Assembly (NCBI GenBank): GCA_002482725.1
Contig: DLGO01000156.1
Coordinates: 2,449 to 17,900, forward strand
Direction: 5' to 3'
Source of the DNA: Bacteroidetes bacterium UBA7692
GTDB lineage: Bacteria > Bacteroidota > Bacteroidia > Chitinophagales > LD1
Length of the DNA: 15,452 bases
The translations under genes were made by a program, and so were the position numbers. Under the pieces are notes generated by a model. The model was not told the origin of the DNA, searched no databases, and saw only the letters and a program-made list of their open reading frames with translations. This document shows, in pieces, positions 8,401-13,260 of this stretch; within the stretch, counting starts at the first letter, position 1; the number at the start of each line of letters is the position of its first letter.

Positions 8401-8542
8401 AACCACAACACAAGGCGTGGGTTGGGATGGCTCATTCAAAGGTAAAATGCAGAATCCGGAGGTATATACTTACCTATTGGATATTGTATACCTGGACGGC
8501 AAAAAAACAATGCAAACCGGTACAGTAACCATGGTGCGATAA
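2453..8542 (+). CDS. Giant secreted adhesin-like protein with SprB repeats and T9SS C-terminal sorting domain
   Basis: A 2029-residue secreted protein, probably sorted to the cell surface or medium by the Type IX system. I chose the ATG at 2453, not an in-frame ATG at 2345, because it starts directly with a signal peptide (MRK, hydrophobic 4-17, cleavage near SIG-Q25). Domains in order: a choice-of-anchor-L-like domain (about 25-285), with GILLTTG, LEFDFKPAGD and DYIFGSEEYGG (SEEY 154-157); a Calx-beta-like domain (about 290-395; GTATNGTDY, EGTESVKI); Ig/PKD-like domains at about 399-481, 487-569 and 850-930; another such domain near 570-845 interrupted by an insert at 600-796; twelve SprB-like repeats (931-1852), each with two conserved Cys; a further Ig-like domain (1853-1936; WSPSRGLSCVDC); and the CHU_C sorting domain (about 1940-2029; FVPNVFSPNNDG, FNRWGEKVF, GWDG, TYTYLL-like). 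SprB itself is a gliding adhesin, but motility is not shown here. No PorP/SprF-like partner is adjacent. Confidence 0.9.
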   Translation: MRKIYLILFLLFSFTFTNISRSIGQTFNIVSAAMTGQRLADSLAGNGVQISNVVLNCKAGASGLFNSTAIANLPFSNGILLTTGLAVPVKSAATPFPFPLPLAVVNNTPGDPDLRILATQLSGDPTITSNDACVLEFDFKPAGDTVRFDYIFGSEEYGGPFTTSFVCTDYTDVFAFFVTGSNPAGGTYNSQNIALVPGSTTPVAINTVNNGVSAGTAPSCVLTNTQYYINNSASNIVGYDGLTKPFNIALPVVRCASYHMKIAISDIGDGDIDSGVFLRGFRSSSAEVSPFTSILSDTINIWEDSLCSSGGFRFKLDTFVNSTTQFRFDIKGTATNGTDYLLMQDTLIFPAKTQFRTKNVKPLKDLIKEGTESVKIYMIDSCSGTYYDSAYVFIRDSLEAYAGRDTALCRGLPLTLNGNFGTNWPTTADITYRWSPAAYVSNATIKNPTLITNAGTPDTVLLFFIAQFKTCTSDTDTVRIILGKPRFSVNAGADDTICKNSSTAIDLTVVDSSGVGKFKYQWTPATGLNSATIQDPVASPVVTTSYAVVVTDTAGGCQKSDTVKITVNGEGLPIKVTATPSVVCPGDLVTLKAIVEPTSCGIDASAMIGSDTASYQVGTGTASQSGTPFQSPSIYSNAVPSIRNQYLFRASELKNSLGNGGRIEMISFIVKQFNGSTSLENFTIRMACTSDSVLNTFNNAGLQTVFGPLVYAPSSNKNTHKLSNLFNWDGVSNLIIDVCWNNTPGPGPGNKAFMTPTTYNSVVYSQGTTDQCGISGGTASTERPNIILNVRKIKISKGKWSPSTGPNAVSNDTLLTTTASPVTSQTYTIDIDNSTCLSSASVNVTIDTALKVVASRDTALCTSAPVQLNTTVTGNIGPITYAWSPATGLSSTSIANPRATPTTTTEYVVKVTSNGCTKSDTVKISIGGLTFTQANTQPTCIKNGSVAVTPSGGATPYTFTWSNSAGNVSSQPNLAPGKYYFTVTDINNCRGVDSVLMKNDSVLTLLPPVVKNVSCFGQSNGSIIIKPTLNADSLTYLWTPAQANNDSITGLAAGNYGITVTSLNCTTKSSVLVTEPSVLAVALQSKTDISCNGRNDGTIDLNVTGGTTAYTYTWNPANINSGPLVGLTANTYNVTVTDANACTTTGSYVISEPTALTIAPPSVVNVGCKGGNDGFIAVFPAGGTTPYSYAWNPAAVNNDTLQNVSANTYNLTVTDGHGCTITQSPIVTEPATGIIINPFTIKNVSCFGGNDGEATVNPTSGQGAYQYQWSNAQTTATATALVAGKYKVTVTDAALCTAIDSVTLTQPLQISPTAVITDAKCFGAADGAINVTTTGGDGGPYTYAWGNSATTEDLQNLAAGNYLVTVTDGKNCTGTAAFVVNQPTRLVISTTGTITNVSCFGGSNGSANTSATGGTPAYTYNWSNAFAGNPATVLSAGNIGVTVTDNNGCKDSATYTITQPTQLVFDSVSFKNVLCNGASTGSINLYNSGGTPTYSYAWSVAGTSSSQTALPAGNYTATVTDALGCKKDTFITLTEPTALQVSTTIVKQILCNGATDGVVVATASGGGGGGTYTYAWDSPAATDTARNLIANLTYTVTATDANGCTATATTRLNEPTSLLSNPTSVGVRCFGGNDGSADINPSGATPPYTFVWGDGTTAQTISQQTAGTYSFTITDANACTLASSVVISQPAGLTATASSIDETCVGNADGKIVVTPTGGTTPYSYSYSRDGVNYTPSPSDTIRNVSPASYQVLVTDANNCTADALVVVGAPAVDVFDFTTDSTSCFGREYSDGGITVFGLTVSNQPYLYQIDNTAALVADGIFTNLQAGIHTIYAVNNFGCDTTFDVEVYEPLPATIDIYPNDSTVDFGQSLQLYTAFQPYPSSDIVSYNWSPSRGLSCVDCANPVVSVFDRENNYELTVIYNKGCIAKSNATVFVDGKRELFVPNVFSPNNDGANDVFAVYGFGIRDFDLKIFNRWGEKVFETTTQGVGWDGSFKGKMQNPEVYTYLLDIVYLDGKKTMQTGTVTMVR
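4250..4840 (+). other. Domain inserted within an Ig/PKD-like domain of the giant protein
   Basis: Residues 600-796 interrupt an otherwise ordinary Ig/PKD-like module. Its first strand (VTATPSVVCPGDLVTLKA) comes before and its remainder (KWSPSTGPNAVSNDTLLTT, then TYTIDIDNSTC) after. The insert contains QYLFRASEL, GGRIEMISFIVKQF, LENFTIRMACTSD, FNWDGVSNLIIDVCWNN and a C-terminal RPNIIL, the pattern of a self-contained beta-sandwich. I recall similar modules in other Bacteroidota surface proteins but cannot name a family with confidence. Confidence 0.6.
5243..8002 (+). repeat. Twelve tandem SprB-type repeats (225-243 nt period)
   Basis: Twelve diverged in-frame repeats are anchored on the first conserved Cys codon at 5270, 5495, 5723, 5954, 6188, 6413, 6647, 6875, 7103, 7337, 7562 and 7805. 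Spacings are 225, 228, 231, 234, 225, 234, 228, 228, 234, 225 and 243 nt. The protein consensus is C-x-G-x-x-(N/D)-G, then a GG turn, YxYxW, an AGxY loop, TVTDxxxC and a final EPTxL or QPxxL linker. The first repeat is degenerate at its N-terminus, and the last two lack the Trp and follow a YSYS or YLYQ variant. Diversity between copies indicates old duplication rather than recent expansion. Confidence 0.88.
7145..7162 (+). repeat. (GGT)6 in-frame microsatellite
   Basis: Six GGT triplets encode a Gly6 run in the turn of the ninth SprB repeat, where the other copies have one or two Gly. Slippage would change the Gly count without a frameshift. Confidence 0.85.
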
Positions 8543-8594
8543 ACACTTTAATTGCAACAGCTTAAAAAGCAAGTCCCCTCCTCCTGATAATATA

Positions 8595-8638
8595 AAAACA
8601 ATGTAGCATCAAAATATTTTTTTGTGCTACATTGTTTT
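8595..8638 (+). terminator. Long hairpin terminator after the giant gene
   Basis: A perfect 14-bp stem, AAAACAATGTAGCA (8595-8608) with TGCTACATTGTTTT (8625-8638), is extended by 5 further bp (8610-8614 with 8620-8624) past a one-base bulge, around a 5-nt loop. It begins 52 nt after the stop codon. The stem is AT-rich and its T-run is partly inside the stem (TTGTTTT), and the A-run on the other side makes it look bidirectional. Confidence 0.7.
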
Positions 8639-8648
8639 ATATTTCATC

Positions 8649-8665
8649 TGTAAAATTGATTTACA
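8649..8665. promoter_or_regulatory. Palindrome TGTAAA-N5-TTTACA upstream of the GT2 operon
   Basis: A perfect 6+5+6 inverted repeat lies 59 nt before the glycosyltransferase start and 10 nt after the terminator. Its size and symmetry suit a dimeric regulator site. It overlaps TAAAATTG (8651-8658), a one-mismatch match to TAnnTTTG with a TTG 16 nt upstream, so it may cover the promoter. No dedicated regulator gene is adjacent. Confidence 0.35.
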
Positions 8666-8724
8666 AATTTACCTTAGCGCCCATATTGTTCAATTAAAAT
8701 ACTGAACAGCTCAAAAACATATAG

Positions 8725-9417
8725 ATGCCTGAAAAGTTTCTTACCATAAGCATTCCTGCATACAACGATTCTAAGTCACTACTAAAGCTGGTAACAGAAG
8801 CGCAGCTTCTATGCAATGAATTGAAACTTGACTTTGACGTTCTGATAATCAATGATGGCAGCTACGATGATACTTTAAAAGTAGCTAATGAACTGGCACT
8901 GAAATACAATAATATCCGTATTATAAACCATGAAAAGAACCTGGGTTTTGGTGAAACATTGAAAGAAGTATTCATGGTTCCCAAAGCCGAGTGGGTACTT
9001 TTTTTACCGGGCGATAATCAGTTCCCTGTTTCTAACCTGACGGACTTGCTCGAGATAAAAGATAATTACGACTACATACTTGGATTCAGGAAATTCAGGA
9101 AAGACCTTTATCACAGGCTCATTTACTCAAGGTTATATAATACTATGGTTAGCCTGCTATCAGGCCACAAAGTAAAGGATGTAAACAGCATCGTATTTTT
9201 CCGCCCTAGCATTTTCAATACAATAAAGCTAACGGGAAATACTGCATTTGTGCATGCAGAGTTCTTTATAAAGGCATCGAATGCGAATTTCAGGATTACC
9301 GAATTTGAGGTGGTGCACCAGGAACGCGAATTTGGTTTTGGTTCTGGTGGAAACCCCAGGGTAATAGCAGGTACTATAGGTGAGCTTTTATTGTTTTTCC
9401 TAAAAAAATGGCGATGA
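8725..9417 (+). CDS. Family 2 glycosyltransferase (small, soluble)
   Basis: A 230-residue GT-A-fold transferase that would move a sugar from a nucleotide-sugar donor to an acceptor that cannot be told from sequence. Motifs: SIPAYND (9-15) starts the Rossmann-like half; IINDGSYDDT (41-50) carries the nucleotide-binding Asp; NLGFGETLK (72-80) matches the NxGxGxA/T region of GT2 enzymes; GDNQFP (96-101) occupies the DxD-like metal site; HAEFFIK (177-183) and HQERE (198-202) lie where the acceptor and base region is expected. It lacks the C-terminal transmembrane helices of dolichol-phosphate- or undecaprenyl-linked relatives; only a short hydrophobic stretch at 219-226 remains, so membrane association could be peripheral. 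It is the first gene of a tight group and overlaps the following cupin gene by 4 nt (ATGA), suggesting coupled translation. Confidence 0.88.
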   Translation: MPEKFLTISIPAYNDSKSLLKLVTEAQLLCNELKLDFDVLIINDGSYDDTLKVANELALKYNNIRIINHEKNLGFGETLKEVFMVPKAEWVLFLPGDNQFPVSNLTDLLEIKDNYDYILGFRKFRKDLYHRLIYSRLYNTMVSLLSGHKVKDVNSIVFFRPSIFNTIKLTGNTAFVHAEFFIKASNANFRITEFEVVHQEREFGFGSGGNPRVIAGTIGELLLFFLKKWR

Positions 9418-9824
9418 GAATTTTAATTGAAAACTGTGATGCATATAATGATTTTCGAGGCGATCTTATACAGTTTGTCACCAATGATTTCATGCGATCC
9501 AACGACCTCTCTTTTGGCCAGGTGTACCTGCTCACATTTGAAGGAAAAAATGTAATCCGTGGCAATCATTACCATACAGCATCCAGTGAAATCTTCTGCC
9601 TGATATCCGGTGAGGTGGAAATGGTATTTGAAGATGTAAATACCAAAGAAAATATGCGCATCTCCCTTTCCTCCAGTAATAAAAATTTTAAAAAAATCTT
9701 AATTGGGGAAAATGTAGCACATGCAATCAAAAGTATTTCTGATTTTGCAGTATTGGTTAGTTTCAGTACACATCAATACTCCGCATATCAGGAAGATAAG
9801 TATGAGTATATTTTAATTAAATAA
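9414..9824 (+). CDS. Cupin protein of the WxcM/FdtA or CapF-C-terminal sugar-modifying type
   Basis: A 136-residue single-domain cupin (ATG at 9414; an in-frame ATG at 9408 would add two residues). Cupin motif 1 is perfect: GNHYHTASSEIFCLISG, with His52, His54, Glu59 and Gly66; a shortened motif 2, IGENVAHAI, supplies His103. The N-terminal RGDLIQFV and the GQVYLLTF strand followed by VIRGNHYH resemble sugar 3,4-ketoisomerase cupins (FdtA/QdtA, WxcM) and the CapF C-terminal domain, which act on dTDP- or UDP-keto sugars. Substrate and exact reaction cannot be read from the sequence. The ATGA overlap with the GT2 gene, and the sugar-related family, support a joint role in glycan assembly. No other nucleotide-sugar biosynthesis gene is in the window. 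A non-enzymatic cupin is an alternative. Confidence 0.8.
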   Translation: MRILIENCDAYNDFRGDLIQFVTNDFMRSNDLSFGQVYLLTFEGKNVIRGNHYHTASSEIFCLISGEVEMVFEDVNTKENMRISLSSSNKNFKKILIGENVAHAIKSISDFAVLVSFSTHQYSAYQEDKYEYILIK

Positions 9825-9830
9825 TTCAAA

Positions 9831-10853
9831 ATGAGAAAAGCACTACAAACGACGGCGTTGTTTTTTAAAACGAGAATATTATTCTTTTTTATCTGTGCGA
9901 CTTTGATTGCTTGTTTGTACAACTGTAATACCTCTAAACCAGAACCAAATGCAAATGGCTCCGAAACTGCACATAATCACTACCCTTTGCCGGATACATC
10001 TAAAATACCCAACGATAAAACCGGGGAGGAAATAAGGTATGGCCTTATGCTCTTTACCAAAACAGCAAAATACCTGGGGCCGGAAGGAAAGCTGGCCAAA
10101 ATTACAGGAAACAAAATGAACTGCAAGAACTGCCACCTGGACCAGGGCAGAAGGATAAAATGCAATAACCTGATAGAAACTTACCTGAAATACCCGCAGT
10201 ACAGGTCAAGAGAGGGCATGGTACTAACTATAGAGGACAGGGTGAACAACTGTTTTGAGCGTCCCATGAACGGAAAGATGCTGGCGTATGACTCCCGGGA
10301 AATGCGTGCAATAGTAGCCTATATCAGGTGGCTATCAGAGGGTCATGTTGCATCGTTTGAAGATGATACAATGCACCTGGGTAAAATAGCGCTGATAGAC
10401 AGGGCCGCAGATCCCATAAAAGGACAAAAGGTATTTGAGCAAAGGTGTGTTAAATGCCATGGTGAAGATGGGCAGGGCAGAATGGATTCATTTAATATCG
10501 CTTATGAATATCCTCCGCTATGGGGGCCAAACAGCTACGCTATGGGAAGCAGCATGCATAGGGTGATCACTGCATCCAGATTCATAAAATGGGCTATGCC
10601 TTATGAGCAGTTCACCGCAGATCCTGTGCTGAGCAATGAAGAGGCGTTTGATGTGGCATCATACATTAACAATGACACCATACACCCGAGACCTTACAGG
10701 CCATTGGAAAAGGATTGCCCTGACCTGGAAAACAAACCTATAGATTTTCCCTTTGGCCCATTCCTGGATACGTTCAGCATCAAGCAGCACAAATACGGCC
10801 CATTTAAACCTATAAAAGAGTTTTACGCAAACAGGAAAAAGGACAAAAAGTAA
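9831..10853 (+). CDS. Diheme c-type cytochrome, TsdA (thiosulfate dehydrogenase)-like, probable lipoprotein
   Basis: A 340-residue exported protein. A hydrophobic N-terminal segment (14-30) ends in a lipobox-like LIAC (Cys28), so it is probably a lipoprotein facing the periplasm. Two heme c sites are present: CKNCH (98-102) and CVKCH (206-210). Between them lies VNNCFERPMNGK, with Cys141 where TsdA enzymes have the Cys that ligates heme 1. IKWAMPY, with Met256, fits the distal Met of heme 2. RYGLMLF and the EMRAIVAYIRWLS helix also match the TsdA pattern. TsdA joins two thiosulfates to tetrathionate or works in reverse, but Bacteroidota members are little studied, so the substrate is inferred. 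The C-terminal tail (QHKYGPFKPI) looks conserved in type. It starts 6 nt after the cupin gene, so it is probably in the same operon despite having no obvious link to sugars. Confidence 0.83.
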   Translation: MRKALQTTALFFKTRILFFFICATLIACLYNCNTSKPEPNANGSETAHNHYPLPDTSKIPNDKTGEEIRYGLMLFTKTAKYLGPEGKLAKITGNKMNCKNCHLDQGRRIKCNNLIETYLKYPQYRSREGMVLTIEDRVNNCFERPMNGKMLAYDSREMRAIVAYIRWLSEGHVASFEDDTMHLGKIALIDRAADPIKGQKVFEQRCVKCHGEDGQGRMDSFNIAYEYPPLWGPNSYAMGSSMHRVITASRFIKWAMPYEQFTADPVLSNEEAFDVASYINNDTIHPRPYRPLEKDCPDLENKPIDFPFGPFLDTFSIKQHKYGPFKPIKEFYANRKKDKK

Positions 10854-10863
10854 TTGCAGGTAC

Positions 10864-12969
10864 TTAACCCTTTTTTAGAGCCTTGCTGATAGTAAAATAG
10901 AAGGTAGTACCCTTATCTATTTCCGACTCGAACCATATATCGCCACCATGCAGGTGAACGATCTTCTTGCATATAGCCAAACCTATACCCGTTCCCGGAA
11001 AGTCCGTATCTGCATGCAGCCTCTGGAATATATGAAATATTTTCTCCTTAAACTCAGGAGCTATGCCTATGCCATTATCTGCTATGGTAAATTCCCAATG
11101 GGTTTCCCGGTCTATAGCCGACACCTGTAGCTCCGGTTTCCTTTCCCTATGGAACTTTATACCATTGTCCATCAGGTTCTGGAAGAGCTGCATCAGTTGG
11201 CTTGAATCACCTATTACCGTAGGCATAGCATCTATTTTAACCACTGCCCCGCTGGCATCTATATTGGTTTGTATGTTGCCTACCACCACCTTCAGCAGGT
11301 CGGCCAGGTTTACATCGCTATATGGCTTGGGCCTGGAGTTTATACGCGAGTAGTTCAGCAGATCCTGTATCAATCGCTGCAGGCGCTTGGCACCATTTAC
11401 CGAATAGTTGATAAACTCTTTGGCATCATCGCTCAGCGCACTACTGTACCGGCTCTCCAGTAGCTGCAGGTAGCTGGATATAGTGCGCAGCGGGCCTTGC
11501 AGGTCATGGCTGGCCACATAGGCAAACCTTTCCAGCTCCTCATTGCTTCGCTTCAGCTCCGATGCCTGCTTCTGTAGCTCCAGTTGTATCTTCTTCATGT
11601 CGGTGATATCCACCACCATCAACATGCCATATATGATCTCTGCCGAGTCGTTCTTTACCGGCAGGTAGTTTATCTGGTATATGCGGCTGTCCAGTTCATA
11701 GTCGTAGGAACCCGACTTGCCGTCCAATGCCCACTTATATACATTCTCTACGTCCCCTGCCTGCTCATCGGTAAACAGCTCATATATGCTCTGTCCCTCT
11801 ATGCTCTCGCGCGGTAGGCTTATGGTGCCTATCAGGTCGCCTTCTGCCAGCACATAGTGCATATTCTTGTCGAAAATGAATATTGCCGAGCGGGGAATAT
11901 TCCGTGCTATATGCCTGTATAGCTGCTCCGATATTTGCAGGTCCTGGTTCAGCACTTCCAGGTCATTGGTGCGCTCGCGCACTTTGTTTTCCAACTCTAT
12001 ATTTATCTTATGCAGCAGCTGCTGGCTCTTCAGCCTGTCGCTTATATCGCGCACATGCAGCAGCAGCGCAGGCTTCTTATTGTATTTAAACTTAGATACC
12101 TTAACCTCTATTGGTATTATGGTACCATCCTTATGCAGTGCCTGTGCCTCAAAGGTTTTCATCTCGCCACCCGCCAGTAGTGGTTGCCTTATGGCTATAT
12201 TCTCCATGTGGCTTCTTGGTGCCAGGTCTTCCACTGTCATCTTCAGCATCTCTTCGCGGGTGTAGCCGTGCATTTTACATGCTTCTTCGTTTACATCCAT
12301 GATACGGCCTTCCAGGTTTTCCACAAATATGCCATCGGGCGATGAGTCGAATATATCGCGGAAGTTTTTCTCGGTATGGCGCAGTGCCAGCTGTGTCTGC
12401 TTGCGTTCCTTTACCTCGCTCAACAAGGCTGCATTGGCTTCCGACAATTCTGCGGTGCGCTGCTGCACCGCCGTTTCCAGCTCGGTTTTAGAAATGCGCA
12501 GCTCAACCTCCGTTTCTTTTTGCCTGGAAATATCGAAGTGCGTGGCTATAGATCCTATAAAGTTCTTTTTGGCATCAAAAAAAGGCTTCCCGCTTACGCG
12601 CACATACAAGGGCGAACCGTCCTTTTTGCGCATTACGTTTTCGTAGATATCCTCTATGCCCTTTTTGCGCAGCTCCATCTTGCCCATTGCTACTTTAAAC
12701 TCCTTTTCATTCAGGTAAAGCTTATCGCTGGGGTGGCCTATCAGCTCTTCCTGGGTATAGCCAAGCTGCTCGCAATATTTCTTGTTTGCATACAGTATCA
12801 CTCCATCAGGATTCTTGATACATACCCCTTCGTTGAATAGCTCCAATATGGATTTATAATCAAACAACTGGTCAAAGGTCAAAACACCGGCCGAATCAGT
12901 CACAGGTTCCACCTTAGGTTCGTTTGAACCTTTACCGGCTTTTACTATGTCTTTATCTGGACTCGGCAT
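10864..12969 (-). CDS. Soluble PAS-domain sensor histidine kinase (three PAS domains)
   Basis: A 701-residue kinase with no transmembrane segment, so it probably senses a cytoplasmic signal. Domains: a low-complexity start (1-30); PAS1 about 36-150 (GVCIKNPDGVILYANKKYC, ending HFDISRQKE); a coiled coil about 151-200; PAS2 about 201-315 (SPDGIFVENLEGRIMDVNE, ending VRDISDR); a second coiled coil 316-348; a more diverged PAS3 about 350-460, ending VDITDMKK; a coiled-coil linker 460-482; HisKA 483-545 with the phospho-acceptor His488 in ASHDLQGPL; and HATPase 585-696 with N-box Asn597/Asn602, DNGIGI (631-636) and GTGIGLAI (659-666). All catalytic boxes are intact. There is no receiver domain, and no response regulator lies next to it, so it is an orphan. 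It converges on the cytochrome gene with only 10 nt between stops and no visible terminator. Confidence 0.93.
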   Translation of the reverse strand: MPSPDKDIVKAGKGSNEPKVEPVTDSAGVLTFDQLFDYKSILELFNEGVCIKNPDGVILYANKKYCEQLGYTQEELIGHPSDKLYLNEKEFKVAMGKMELRKKGIEDIYENVMRKKDGSPLYVRVSGKPFFDAKKNFIGSIATHFDISRQKETEVELRISKTELETAVQQRTAELSEANAALLSEVKERKQTQLALRHTEKNFRDIFDSSPDGIFVENLEGRIMDVNEEACKMHGYTREEMLKMTVEDLAPRSHMENIAIRQPLLAGGEMKTFEAQALHKDGTIIPIEVKVSKFKYNKKPALLLHVRDISDRLKSQQLLHKINIELENKVRERTNDLEVLNQDLQISEQLYRHIARNIPRSAIFIFDKNMHYVLAEGDLIGTISLPRESIEGQSIYELFTDEQAGDVENVYKWALDGKSGSYDYELDSRIYQINYLPVKNDSAEIIYGMLMVVDITDMKKIQLELQKQASELKRSNEELERFAYVASHDLQGPLRTISSYLQLLESRYSSALSDDAKEFINYSVNGAKRLQRLIQDLLNYSRINSRPKPYSDVNLADLLKVVVGNIQTNIDASGAVVKIDAMPTVIGDSSQLMQLFQNLMDNGIKFHRERKPELQVSAIDRETHWEFTIADNGIGIAPEFKEKIFHIFQRLHADTDFPGTGIGLAICKKIVHLHGGDIWFESEIDKGTTFYFTISKALKKG

Positions 12970-12983
12970 TATGATGATTGAAC

Positions 12984-13003
12984 ACCGGACTTAATCATCC
13001 GGT
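12984..13003. promoter_or_regulatory. Inverted repeat ACCGGA-N8-TCCGGT over the predicted kinase start site
   Basis: A perfect 6-bp GC-rich repeat in AT-rich DNA. It directly abuts the -7 element of the kinase promoter candidate and covers the expected transcription start near 12996. It could be an operator or a small 5' leader hairpin. It lies 14 nt from the start codon. Confidence 0.35.
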
Positions 13004-13011
13004 CAAAACTA
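13004..13011 (-). promoter_or_regulatory. Candidate -7 element (TAGTTTTG) for the histidine kinase
   Basis: An exact TAnnTTTG match on the minus strand, 34 nt upstream of the kinase ATG. There is no TTG at the -33 position (the region is TTAATTAATT-rich), so only half of the promoter is supported. Confidence 0.4.
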
Positions 13012-13236
13012 ATTGAACGCTATATTAATTAATTAGGTTTCTAATCAGGTCTATTCCACCAAATTATTATCAACCTTGTGCGTACATGTCATTGCATTTG
13101 TTAAACATTTTCCCCTTTTGTTGCAAATCCCTATACAGTAAGTCGCTTCAAGTGCTCCTATATTGCCTAAAATGCCCAAAAACACTAAAATCAACTGCTA
13201 AACTCATCTTATATAGTGTTCCAACCTTATCTTTCT

Positions 13237-13244
13237 TAATTTCG
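13237..13244 (+). promoter_or_regulatory. Candidate -7 element (TAATTTCG) for rimO
   Basis: This is a one-mismatch match to TAnnTTTG, 16 nt before the rimO ATG, implying a very short leader. No good -33 TTG is seen at the right distance. Confidence 0.35.
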
Positions 13245-13260
13245 CGGCTCAATAAGTTGA

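Larger units (their letters stand above)
12970..13260. other. Divergent intergenic region, kinase / rimO
   Basis: A 291-nt AT-rich spacer. It carries the kinase promoter candidate and palindrome near 12984-13011 and a rimO promoter candidate near 13237. A 7-bp inverted repeat with a 26-nt loop (AACACTA at 13181-13187, TAGTGTT at 13214-13220) is present but weak. No convincing small gene or structured RNA is visible. Confidence 0.55.

Noticed and set aside
8725..10853. A complete novel defence or biosynthetic system
   Set aside because: Three genes of known families with no toxin, nuclease, transporter or sensing partner; operon layout alone does not show a shared function.
11867..12840. Several overlapping plus-strand frames antisense to the kinase
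   Set aside because: They are Ser/Cys/Leu-rich, overlap one another in different frames and match no family, whereas the minus-strand kinase is complete.
13181..13220. AACACTA/TAGTGTT inverted repeat as a structured RNA or terminator
   Set aside because: Seven AT-rich pairs around a 26-nt loop with no T-run; chance is a sufficient explanation.
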